Positions 8,313 to 16,413 of a DNA stretch of 64,000 nucleotides are shown here, in pieces. Below the pieces are notes generated by a model that worked only from the letters and a program-made list of their open reading frames with translations, made no database searches and had not been told where the DNA came from. This DNA comes from Anaerolineae bacterium (lineage in GTDB: Bacteria > Chloroflexota > Anaerolineae > Aggregatilineales > Phototrophicaceae). Location: positions 1 to 64,000 of the forward strand of contig JALHNT010000019.1 of NCBI GenBank assembly GCA_022843385.1. The letters run 5' to 3'. The first letter of the stretch is position 1. Every line of letters starts with the position of its first letter. A program made the position numbers and the translations under genes.

Positions 8313-9313
8313 TTACATTAGCTCTCCCTAGCAAGGGTGCGATTTCTGAACCAACACTATCCTTCCTGCGGGAATGTGGACTGCGTGTTGAGAAGCCGAA
8401 TCAGCGTCAATACACAGGGTACATACCGGCACTTGCAGGAGTAAATGTGCTGTTCCAACGAGTAAATGATGTTGTCTATAAGGTTATTGATGGGACCGCA
8501 CAGCTGGGAATTACAGGATATGATGTCGTGCGGGAAAACTCGCATTCAGGCATGATCGTCATTCATGATCACCTCGGATATGGTCAGTGTAGCCTGGTTG
8601 TTGCGGTGCCCGAATCCTGGATTGATGTATCAAATATGATGGATCTTGTTGATGTCGCACTCGACTTCAGAGAATTCCAACACCGCAATATTCGGATTGC
8701 AACCAAATATCCCGTCTTGTCACGTGAGTTCTTGCACCAACATGGGATTCATCATTTTACTCTTGTCAAGGCAGAAGGTGCTATTGAGGCGGCCCCCCTC
8801 ATTGGTTATGCCGATCTCATCATTGACCTGACACAAACTGGCACCACACTGCGAGAAAATCACCTGAAGATATTGAGCGATGGCGTGATTGTAGAGTCAC
8901 AGGCCTGCTTGATTGGTCACCGCAATGCTTTCAAAGATGATGTCAAGGCTTTGAACACACTCCGTCAACTGCTTGAGTTCATCGATGCAACTCATAACGG
9001 TCGCCGCTATTCTCAGATTACAGCGAATATTATCGGTGATACAGCACGCGAGGTTGCCGAAAAGGTATCACAATACCCGGCCACATGCGGTCTCCAGGGT
9101 CCAAGCATATCACCTATGTTTAATTCGAGCGCCAACTCCAATCAGAATACACCTGGCTGGTTTACCGTGAATGTAGTTGTCGCTAACGAGAATCTACTGG
9201 CTGCTGTTGAGTACCTCCGCGACATCGGAGGTACTCAAACTATCGTCAGCCCGGTTCGATATGTTTTTCAACACGAAGGCGAAACCTACTTGCGCTTGTT
9301 ACAGCACTTGTAG
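8309..9313 (+). CDS. hisG: ATP phosphoribosyltransferase, long form
   Basis: This enzyme condenses ATP and PRPP, the first step of histidine synthesis. The GTG start overlaps the hisZ stop. The catalytic domains show ALPSKG at the N-terminus, ATKYP, GAIEAAPLIGYADLIIDL and TGTTLREN, all standard HisG motifs. The 334 residues continue into a C-terminal ACT-like segment (about residues 255-334) as in long-form HisG. A 13-bp perfect inverted repeat lies within the coding sequence near the end. The gene ends one base from the convergent kinase gene. No other canonical histidine genes except a diverged hisD homologue are in the window. Confidence 0.88.
   Translation: MITLALPSKGAISEPTLSFLRECGLRVEKPNQRQYTGYIPALAGVNVLFQRVNDVVYKVIDGTAQLGITGYDVVRENSHSGMIVIHDHLGYGQCSLVVAVPESWIDVSNMMDLVDVALDFREFQHRNIRIATKYPVLSREFLHQHGIHHFTLVKAEGAIEAAPLIGYADLIIDLTQTGTTLRENHLKILSDGVIVESQACLIGHRNAFKDDVKALNTLRQLLEFIDATHNGRRYSQITANIIGDTAREVAEKVSQYPATCGLQGPSISPMFNSSANSNQNTPGWFTVNVVVANENLLAAVEYLRDIGGTQTIVSPVRYVFQHEGETYLRLLQHL
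9207..9238. repeat. 13-bp perfect inverted repeat inside hisG
   Basis: TTGAGTACCTCCG and CGGAGGTACTCAA flank a 6-base loop, encoding part of the C-terminal domain of HisG about 75 bases before its stop. No T run follows, so it is not a classic terminator. Confidence 0.7.
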
Positions 9314-10576
9314 TCACAGGCCAAGTTGCTGCTCGATCTCATCTAACTTCGTATCAATGAAACTCCGCTGATCGAAGCTATTGGCACCCATTTCGACTGC
9401 CAAAGCTAGCCCCAAAAGGCTTACTGCTGGCGGGAAACGCGAACTATCAGCAAGATTCATGGTTAAGAATGGGCAGCAAAACAAGGCTGCCTTCAGATAA
9501 CTGCGCCAATCTTCTCGTAGAAGCCCATGAGTTTTCAAATGTAAGAGACATGGAAAAAGTACATATTGAAGTTTACTCTCCAGAAACATAGCTCGTATGG
9601 AGTGAAGCACATAATCATGTTCAATCGACAAATGATCTTCATCAACTGAATACTGGATATGGATTGCGCTTGCAATATTCTGCGGGAAATACATCCACAT
9701 GGCAAAAACATTATGGAAGAGTGGTTTAGCTAAATCCAAAAGTGGATGATGATTGCCTGCAAATGCCGGATCGAAGTACAAGAGCGATGGAGAGGTATCA
9801 TCTTTTCGGTAAAACAAGTTGCCGTTGTGGGCATCTCCATGTCCAGTTACGGCCGGCCCGGCTGTAGCTGGATCCAGCAATTTAATGGATCGCCCAATCA
9901 AGTCATCAATGGTATCCACATATCTTTGACCGTTAATGGTCCACTGAAGGTGCCGCACATGATTAGCCAGTACTGATCGGCCTGGCAGCGCGAACGAGTT
10001 GATTTCAGAATTACCACTCTTGATCCCGTAAAATCGATCCAGGCGGCCACCGGTCAAGCGATGATAAAAGAGCTGATGGATCGGTGATTGGGCAGCCTCT
10101 TGAGCGGATTGCATATGCAGCGTTCGCAAGTAAATCTGAAACAATTGCTGATCAGCTTGATTTTGAGCTTTCGTAAGGTCAACCGTCGTATCTGAGGTCC
10201 CCTGTTCAATAGCCCACGCAAGGTCAAATACTGACTGTTCATCAATAACCTGATAGATGAGAATTTGTTTTCCAGCTTCAGTTGAGCGAAACACTGGCAC
10301 AATGATGGGATAACCGACATTTGCAAGCAATTCCGCATTATAGTATTCGTTGATGATGTTATCAGCTTCGACGTGCGTCTTAAAAAAAAGACTCTTCCCA
10401 TCACGCAGGTACAAGTAACCGTTGAACGAGTTCAGAGAAACTGCTACGGGGCGAAGCTCAACATGTACAACATCATGCGAATAAACGTCCTGCAAGAAGT
10501 GGAGGAGCAAGGCTTCCGCCTCACTCTTCCCATCTCGTTGCAACTTTTGGATGCGCTCCAGTATGTTATTACTCAT
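9314..10576 (-). CDS. APH-like small-molecule kinase
   Basis: The 420-residue protein shows the phosphotransferase (APH/choline kinase-like) catalytic loop HGDAHNGN at about residue 250, with Asp and Asn in place, and a metal-binding DPAFAG in the DFG position at about 270. An N-lobe Lys candidate is in LFFKTH near residue 66. The substrate is unknown. Its ATG overlaps the stop of the upstream hisD homologue by four bases (ATGA), so the two proteins are likely made together and may act on one pathway. It is not close to any antibiotic kinase I recognise. Confidence 0.7.
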   Translation of the reverse strand: MSNNILERIQKLQRDGKSEAEALLLHFLQDVYSHDVVHVELRPVAVSLNSFNGYLYLRDGKSLFFKTHVEADNIINEYYNAELLANVGYPIIVPVFRSTEAGKQILIYQVIDEQSVFDLAWAIEQGTSDTTVDLTKAQNQADQQLFQIYLRTLHMQSAQEAAQSPIHQLFYHRLTGGRLDRFYGIKSGNSEINSFALPGRSVLANHVRHLQWTINGQRYVDTIDDLIGRSIKLLDPATAGPAVTGHGDAHNGNLFYRKDDTSPSLLYFDPAFAGNHHPLLDLAKPLFHNVFAMWMYFPQNIASAIHIQYSVDEDHLSIEHDYVLHSIRAMFLESKLQYVLFPCLLHLKTHGLLREDWRSYLKAALFCCPFLTMNLADSSRFPPAVSLLGLALAVEMGANSFDQRSFIDTKLDEIEQQLGL

Positions 10577-11883
10577 AGACCGAGGATTTCGTTGCGTTTA
10601 CGAATTGCCATTGCGTGAGCAGGAAAATCTTCGTAATCTGCTAGCGTTGTCGTGATTCCCTGCAAGCGCATATATCCTTCACGCGAAAGGTAGCCAACTC
10701 CACTTCGCTTTAGAAAGTCATGAACACTGACGGATGAGAAACTCTTGGCAAAGCCACCAGTCGGCAGGATAGCATTCAATCCAAGACAATAATTCGCTGT
10801 TGGGATAGGAGTCATCTCTCCCAACAAGATTTCTCCAGCGTTCTGGATCCGATTTAGAGTTATAAATGGTTCCTTTGTCAGCAATTCCAGATGCTCAGGT
10901 GCATAATTATTGACAAATGTGATCGATTCCTCGAGATTCGCAGTCAACAGGATTCCACCATAATTTGAGAGGACATTCCGTATGAATGTTTGACGCCATT
11001 CGGGAAGCGACTCAATATATGTGGGCAATACCTCTAGAACTCCCTCAGCTACATTACGGCTATGGGTAACTAGAATAGCCGCGGATTCTGGGCCATGTTC
11101 TGCTTCGACCAAAAGATCGAGTGCTGCCAGATGCGGATTGGCTGTCTCATCTGCTAGGATGATAGACTCGCTTGGGCCGGCTGGCAACCCAACATCAACC
11201 ACACCATATAGCAAGCGCTTGGCAGCTGAAACATAGCTACTTCCCGGGCCAATGATCTTGCTCACTTTGGGGATCGTAGCAGTACCATATGCTAACGCAG
11301 CGACAGCCTGCATACCTCCAATGACATAGACTTCATCGATACCACATATTTCAGCAGCTATCAGTGAAGCTGCATCTGCCTTCCCCTCAGGGGTTGGTGG
11401 TGTAACCACAACAATCTTAGGAACAGCGGCAACTATAGCTGGCGTTGCCAACATTAACATGACCGAGGGAAATGCACCCTTCCCTCTCGGAACATACAGG
11501 CCAACACTGGCTATTGGCGTCACTCGCTCCCCAGCCATGATCCCTGGCTGAACCTCTGTAAACCACATCGGTTGTGGCATCTGTTCCTGATGGAAGCGCT
11601 CAATGTTGGCATGCGCATCTTCAATTGCTTTGATCACATCGGAACTCAACCGTGATCGAGCTGAAAGAAAGTCTTCTGACGTTGCTCGCAACATCTCTAC
11701 TGAGAAGTTGGGAGCGTCAAATTTGCGTGCGTATTCCACCACAGCGTCGTCGCCAGTAGTCCGCACTCGATCAATGACTTCTTGCGCTAATGGAAACAAT
11801 TGACGGATATCAGTTTCAGCGCGACGCAGTATTCGGGCAATCTGATCTGAGCCGAGCTTGTTCAATTCCCAAAACTGAATCAT
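10573..11883 (-). CDS. HisD-family zinc dehydrogenase, probably not a standard histidinol dehydrogenase
   Basis: Length (436) and overall sequence fit HisD: YVPRGKG, GPGSSYV, AGPSES and APEHLEL with the catalytic Glu-His pair. Compared with E. coli HisD, however, Gln259 is Glu (VEAEHG), Asp360 is Asn (TANYCLG) and His367 is Ala (LNAILPT), while His262, Glu414 and His419 are kept. The first two are zinc ligands and the third contacts histidinol. The family contains other alcohol dehydrogenases, for example the dihydroxypropanesulfonate enzyme HpsN, so an alternative substrate is plausible. AGGAGAG precedes the ATG. Coupled to the APH-like kinase. Confidence 0.75.
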   Translation of the reverse strand: MIQFWELNKLGSDQIARILRRAETDIRQLFPLAQEVIDRVRTTGDDAVVEYARKFDAPNFSVEMLRATSEDFLSARSRLSSDVIKAIEDAHANIERFHQEQMPQPMWFTEVQPGIMAGERVTPIASVGLYVPRGKGAFPSVMLMLATPAIVAAVPKIVVVTPPTPEGKADAASLIAAEICGIDEVYVIGGMQAVAALAYGTATIPKVSKIIGPGSSYVSAAKRLLYGVVDVGLPAGPSESIILADETANPHLAALDLLVEAEHGPESAAILVTHSRNVAEGVLEVLPTYIESLPEWRQTFIRNVLSNYGGILLTANLEESITFVNNYAPEHLELLTKEPFITLNRIQNAGEILLGEMTPIPTANYCLGLNAILPTGGFAKSFSSVSVHDFLKRSGVGYLSREGYMRLQGITTTLADYEDFPAHAMAIRKRNEILGL

Positions 11884-11896
11884 TTCTCTCTCCTGT

Positions 11897-11931
11897 AAAA
11901 CTCAAAAAGCGCAAGGTAATTAGCCCTGCGC
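11897..11931 (-). terminator. Intrinsic terminator after sqdB
   Basis: On the minus strand GCGCAGGG and CCTTGCGC pair (one G-T) around CTAATTA, followed by TTTTTGAGTTTT. It separates sqdB from the hisD homologue, so the latter probably has its own promoter or depends on read-through. Confidence 0.8.
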
Positions 11932-11957
11932 CTCGCTGTTTGGGCATGTTGAGAAGG

Positions 11958-13160
11958 CTATGGATGGGCTATCGTCTGGTCAATCACATTTGCTCGCTTG
12001 CGACTGCCATCCCAGCGGATATCGGGGATCAGGACATCCCGTTTTTCTGCAATCCGATCTTTGTGGTGAAGCAGATCTTGCAACATGATCCTGATTTCCG
12101 CCTTTACATCGTGCGAGGGAGTATACCCAAGATTGATGAGATGGTTGCGATCCGGGTTATAGTAATGCTCATCGAGTTCTTTTCGCGGATTGTCATAGTG
12201 CTGAACGGATATGCCCATTCCAAGTTGGTTTCCAACTGTCTGAACTATGTATGCCAGTTCTTCAACCGTGTAACATTCTTCAAATTGATTGAAAACGCGA
12301 TATTCGCTTCGTTCAGGTGGATTCTCGATTGTGACCGCGAGACACTGCATCGAATCGCGCAACGGCAGAAAGCCACGAGTCTGACCGCCTCCACCAAATA
12401 TGGTCAGCGGATGATCGATTACAGCCTGGCAACAGAATCGGTTGATGGCGGTACCGAAGCATTGATCAAAATCAAGACGAGTTCGAAGGAGGGCACTATT
12501 GCGCATCTCTTCGATACGAGTACCAAACACCACTCCCTGCATAATGTCAGTAGCTCGCAACCCCCAAACACGACAGGCAAACATAGTATTGTTTGAATCG
12601 TGGACTTTGCTCCAGTGATAGAAACTATTGGCCTGCCGAGGAAATGGCAGTTTATCTTTTCGACCTCGGAACTCGACCTCAAAAAATCCCTCCGGAATGT
12701 CAATGTTCGGGGTACCGTACTCTCCCATCGTCCCTAACTTGACAAGATGGGCATCAGGGCAGACTTCCTTCATGGCCCACAGCAAGTTCAAACTACCAAT
12801 GACGTTGTTATTCTGAGTGAAAACCGCATGAGCCTGATCCATCATAGAATAAGGCGCAGATGGCATCTCTGCAAGGTGGACAATCGCATCTGGCTGAAAT
12901 TCCTGAAGGAAGGACTTCAGAAAAGCATAATCAAGCAAATCACCTTCCCGGAAAAGTATAGTTTCACCAAACTGCTCACGAAATGCGGCTAATCTCTGGG
13001 CTATATCACTGATGGGTATTGCGCTGCAACTACCCATTTCCTCAACCCATTGCCGCCGATAGAACGTGTCATTACCAGCTATGGTATGCCCACGTACAAC
13101 CAGATACTGTGCAAGTGCCCAACCCAAATAACCATCAATACCAGCGATGAATACTCTCAT
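11958..13160 (-). CDS. sqdB: UDP-sulfoquinovose synthase
   Basis: The 400-residue SDR makes UDP-sulfoquinovose from UDP-glucose and sulfite, the head group donor of sulfolipid SQDG. The N-terminal NAD site is GIDGYLGWALA. Strings highly specific for SQD1/SqdB are present: KLGTMGEYGTPNIDIPEG (about residues 160-178), YHWSKVHDSNN with the YxxxK pair, GIRATDxxQGVVFG-like and GQTRGFLPLRDSMQC. CGGAGA precedes the ATG. No SQDG transferase (sqdX) is in the window. The neighbours are amino-acid biosynthesis genes and an intrinsic terminator follows. Sulfolipids occur in phototrophic Chloroflexota and some non-phototrophs. Confidence 0.9.
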   Translation of the reverse strand: MRVFIAGIDGYLGWALAQYLVVRGHTIAGNDTFYRRQWVEEMGSCSAIPISDIAQRLAAFREQFGETILFREGDLLDYAFLKSFLQEFQPDAIVHLAEMPSAPYSMMDQAHAVFTQNNNVIGSLNLLWAMKEVCPDAHLVKLGTMGEYGTPNIDIPEGFFEVEFRGRKDKLPFPRQANSFYHWSKVHDSNNTMFACRVWGLRATDIMQGVVFGTRIEEMRNSALLRTRLDFDQCFGTAINRFCCQAVIDHPLTIFGGGGQTRGFLPLRDSMQCLAVTIENPPERSEYRVFNQFEECYTVEELAYIVQTVGNQLGMGISVQHYDNPRKELDEHYYNPDRNHLINLGYTPSHDVKAEIRIMLQDLLHHKDRIAEKRDVLIPDIRWDGSRKRANVIDQTIAHP

Positions 13161-13222
13161 GAATGGTCTCCGTGAAAGCAGGTCTGGGAACTAGAACCCT
13201 GGACTGCGTGAAAGGCTACGGG

Positions 13223-14308
13223 TCAGACGCTCAATTTGTCATCTGCGGCAGGTTGGAAGTTCGCCAGGTACCCCTGATGCGCAAGTAACTCCGCATTCAG
13301 AATGCTACAGCCAGCAGCACCCCGAATTGTGTTGTGCGATAAGGCAACGAACTTATATCCGAGCAATGGACATTCGCGAAGTCGCCCAATAGAAGTCGCC
13401 ATTCCATTGCCGGCATTTCGGTCACGACGACTCTGTGGACGGTCAACCTGTGGCAAATAATGGAGCGAAGGTTGAGGTGCTGTAGGCAATTGTAGCACTG
13501 GCTCTGGAGCGCGAAACGACGTCCAGGCGTCGATAATCTCATCCAGCGCTGGTCCCGCATCAAGATCAACAGATACATTAACTAGGTGCCCATCTACTAC
13601 CGAGACACGATTGCAGGAAGCACTCGTCACTGCAGGCAACCACTCAATCTGGTTGCCATTCAGATTGCCAAGCATCCGCAAAGTCTCTGTTTCTAGCTTC
13701 TGTTCGTCACCGCTCACGTATGGGATGATGTTATCAATTATATCAAGCGAAGGAACACCAGGGTATCCAGCACCACTAACCGCCTGGGCACTAACCACCA
13801 GTATTCGTTTGATGTTAAACCTTCGTAATGGAGCCAGTGCCATAACTACTGGCATTGCAGTGCAATTTGAATTCGCAACAATTGCACCAGTCGACCAACC
13901 GCGTTTCTCCCGCTGAATGTCAATCAGTCGAATATGGTCTGCGTTCGCTTCGGGGAGCAGCAAAGGAATATCTTCAATCATACGATTGGTAGATGCATTG
14001 GTACATACGACATGTCCGGCAGCAGCCAGCGTCATTTCACGAACTTCAGCAGCCTCTTTCGGAAGCGCAGAGAATACAAGCAAGGAGTCCAGTTGCGCGT
14101 CTAGCGGTTTCACTGTTAAGTGCTTGACCTTTTCAGGCGCATCACCATCCAACACCCAGTTCACAACTTCTCCATAGGGTTGCCCGGCACTTCGATTTGA
14201 GGCCACAACTTCAGCAACCTGAAACCAGGGATGATTTTTGAGCAGTTGAATGAAGCGTTGACCAACAGCACCTGTCGCGCCGAGAATGGCAACTTTGAGC
14301 TTTTCCAT
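13223..14308 (-). CDS. asd: Aspartate-semialdehyde dehydrogenase
   Basis: It reduces aspartyl phosphate to aspartate semialdehyde for lysine, threonine and methionine. The 361-residue protein has the NADP site GATGAVGQRF, the nucleophile Cys in VANSNCTAMP and HNTIRGAAG near the C-terminus, a combination typical of the archaeal/fungal-type branch. The ATG at 14308 follows AAGAGG; an upstream in-frame TTG at 14332 overlaps pheA and is less likely. It lies 13 bases downstream of pheA, so the two form an operon. Confidence 0.9.
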   Translation of the reverse strand: MEKLKVAILGATGAVGQRFIQLLKNHPWFQVAEVVASNRSAGQPYGEVVNWVLDGDAPEKVKHLTVKPLDAQLDSLLVFSALPKEAAEVREMTLAAAGHVVCTNASTNRMIEDIPLLLPEANADHIRLIDIQREKRGWSTGAIVANSNCTAMPVVMALAPLRRFNIKRILVVSAQAVSGAGYPGVPSLDIIDNIIPYVSGDEQKLETETLRMLGNLNGNQIEWLPAVTSASCNRVSVVDGHLVNVSVDLDAGPALDEIIDAWTSFRAPEPVLQLPTAPQPSLHYLPQVDRPQSRRDRNAGNGMATSIGRLRECPLLGYKFVALSHNTIRGAAGCSILNAELLAHQGYLANFQPAADDKLSV

Positions 14309-14321
14309 TAGAGCCTCTTGA

Positions 14322-15161
14322 TTAGATTCCAACCGACTCGCGTCCTGTTTTTTCAGCGGGATATGAGCCTAACATCTTGACGAAAGAAGCACGCTGCAAG
14401 AGACGTGCCAATGCCTCCTGGCAAATTGGGTCTTGCCAATGTCCCTCAAAGTCCAAATAAAAGACGGGTTCCCAGGGGCGATTTCGGCGCGGTCGCGATT
14501 CTATTTTGGTAATATTTAGCCCTCGTGTGGCAATCTCCCCCAAACAATGGTAAAGAGCTGCTGGTTGATGCCGTGTAGCAAAAACCAATGAGGTTTTGTT
14601 GTATGCCCCTTTTGCAGGATCATCATGACCGAGGACAAAAAACCGAGTGAAATTAAACGCGGTGTCCTGAATTTGAGTTGCCAGGATATCGAGATTGTAC
14701 AATTTTGCCGCCAATTCACTCGCTATTGCCCCAACGCCCGACAATGGATTGACTGATAAATCATGGGCTGAGCCAGCAGTATCATACCAGGGTATCGGCT
14801 TTAGCTGGTGACGTTTCAAGAATTGCTCGCATTGTGCAAGAGCTTGCGGATGAGACCGAACTGAATGTAAGTCCTCCAGCTTCTGTCCAGGTGAACTCAG
14901 AAGCGCATGGTGTATTGGGAGATAGACTTCTGCCTGAATAAGCAGATCATAATCCATCAACAGTTCATAGGCTTGACTGACTGCACCAGCCAGAGAATTC
15001 TCTATTGGCATGACGCCATAATCAACTTGTCTTGACTGGATAACAGGGAACATATCCGTCAGCGTTTCACAGGGATAAGTCTGTACATCATCCCCAAAGT
15101 GTTGTCTGAGAGCTTGCTCAGAATATGCGCCAGGCATTCCTTGGAAGGCTACAATTGTCAC
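14322..15161 (-). CDS. pheA: Prephenate dehydratase
   Basis: It converts prephenate to phenylpyruvate in phenylalanine synthesis. With the GTG at 15161 the 279-residue protein matches the usual monofunctional length and starts at VTIVAFQGMPGAYSEQA. It has NFTRFFVLG (catalytic region, ~residue 170) and a C-terminal ACT domain with ESRPRR, the phenylalanine-binding motif for feedback inhibition. An in-frame ATG at 15278 would add 39 residues with no family resemblance, and that stretch is built around a 24-base palindrome, so I take it as leader DNA. Co-transcribed with asd. Confidence 0.85.
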   Translation of the reverse strand: MTIVAFQGMPGAYSEQALRQHFGDDVQTYPCETLTDMFPVIQSRQVDYGVMPIENSLAGAVSQAYELLMDYDLLIQAEVYLPIHHALLSSPGQKLEDLHSVRSHPQALAQCEQFLKRHQLKPIPWYDTAGSAHDLSVNPLSGVGAIASELAAKLYNLDILATQIQDTAFNFTRFFVLGHDDPAKGAYNKTSLVFATRHQPAALYHCLGEIATRGLNITKIESRPRRNRPWEPVFYLDFEGHWQDPICQEALARLLQRASFVKMLGSYPAEKTGRESVGI

Positions 15162-15197
15162 GAGAGTCTCACTTAACTGGTGGCAGAAGCAATCGAA

Positions 15198-15221
15198 AAC
15201 GTGGAGGATCTCCTCCACGTT
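15198..15221. promoter_or_regulatory. 24-base perfect palindrome upstream of pheA
   Basis: AACGTGGAGGA-TC-TCCTCCACGTT is perfectly self-complementary and lies between divergent pheA (GTG at 15161) and the gene starting at 15340. As DNA it could bind a dimeric regulator; as RNA it forms a tight stem. It is in frame with the upstream alternative start of pheA but is unlikely to be coding. Confidence 0.55.
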
Positions 15222-15339
15222 GCCGCCGACATAGTAGCATATAGCCTGTACAGCGTCAATCAGATGTGGCACCTTCATCAGATATCACAACTCTTGTAGT
15301 CTGGTCAACGATGTCCAAGCAGATAAGTGACATAACACA

Positions 15340-16389
15340 ATGACATTCCCGAGAATTTACCTAGCATTAGATAATTGTTTTGCTTCGAAACGTTGGACAC
15401 AACCGGCGGAATGGATGCACATCGCGCGCGATGCGGGTGTGTACTACATCGAAGCCAGTGCTGACAACGAATGCGATCCGCTTTACACACCACCAGAAGT
15501 GCTTAGAGATTGGGTAGAATCTGTCAGGCAAGAATCAGACAAAACGGGAGTTCGTCTATCAAGCTTCTATTCAGGTCATGGCACCTATGCCACTCTCGGA
15601 CTTGCACACCCAGATATTCGTGTGCGTGATCATATTCAGCATCAGTGGCTTGAGCCAATGATCCGTATGGCTGCTTCATTGGATGCTGGATTCGGATTCT
15701 TCTGTCATGCTTTTCCGCAATCAGTCCTCAGTGATCCCAATGAGTATGATTCGACACTGAATGACCTCCGCCAACGCCTCGCTGACTTGAGCCAATATGC
15801 GGCGTCTCATGGCTTAAGCAGCATTGGGGTTGAGCAAATGTACAGCCCACATCAAATACCCTGGACGATTTCAGGATCAATCGATCTGCTCAGGGCGATT
15901 TTTCACCGGAGTCGCTGCAACTTCTACCTAACTCTGGATACTGGACATCAGATCGGTCAGCGACACTATCTTGAAGGCGAAGGAAGTCCACCCCAGCTTC
16001 GGCGGTTGGTTGCGCAAGCGGAAGACACTGATCTATATGCGTGGTTGCGTAAACTGGGAAGTTACTCGCCAATCATTCACTTGCAGCAAACAGATGGTAC
16101 GGTATCAGCCCATCGTCCGTTCACGCAACATTACAATGCCAACGGCATTGTTCACCCGCGTAAAGTTCTGGACGCTCTTTGGTCAGCCTATCATGATGCT
16201 GAACTTCAAGGGATGCCTAAGCGCTGCGATTCCATCTACCTGACGCTGGAGATATTCAGTGGAACTGCCCAAAAGCCGCAGGAGATTTTGGGCAATATTC
16301 GAGAGTCTATTGACTATTGGCGACAATTCATCCCTGAGGACGGATGCCCTTTAGATGAATTGGTCGAGAATCAACAAACATCTGACTGA
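15340..16389 (+). CDS. Xylose-isomerase-like TIM-barrel sugar isomerase/epimerase
   Basis: The 349-residue protein resembles the AP-endonuclease-2/xylose isomerase TIM-barrel superfamily. Metal-site candidates are Glu in IGVEQMYS (~residue 165), Asp/His in LTLDTGHQIG (~200), His in IIHLQQTDG (~245) and Glu in LTLEIFSG (~305), in the right order for a ketose 3-epimerase or aldose-ketose isomerase. It adjoins (convergently) the LacD-type aldolase and ABC sugar transporter and probably feeds that pathway. The exact sugar cannot be read from sequence. Confidence 0.7.
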   Translation: MTFPRIYLALDNCFASKRWTQPAEWMHIARDAGVYYIEASADNECDPLYTPPEVLRDWVESVRQESDKTGVRLSSFYSGHGTYATLGLAHPDIRVRDHIQHQWLEPMIRMAASLDAGFGFFCHAFPQSVLSDPNEYDSTLNDLRQRLADLSQYAASHGLSSIGVEQMYSPHQIPWTISGSIDLLRAIFHRSRCNFYLTLDTGHQIGQRHYLEGEGSPPQLRRLVAQAEDTDLYAWLRKLGSYSPIIHLQQTDGTVSAHRPFTQHYNANGIVHPRKVLDALWSAYHDAELQGMPKRCDSIYLTLEIFSGTAQKPQEILGNIRESIDYWRQFIPEDGCPLDELVENQQTSD

Positions 16390-16413
16390 TCATGTCTGAG
16401 ACTCATTGACCGA

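Noticed and set aside
6975-11883. A complete histidine operon
   Set aside because: Only hisZ and hisG are canonical; hisB, hisH, hisA, hisF and hisI are absent and the HisD homologue has altered active-site residues and opposite orientation.
11790-12596. 268-codon open frame on the plus strand
   Set aside because: It is antisense to sqdB, which has unmistakable motifs, and shows no family resemblance or ribosome site.
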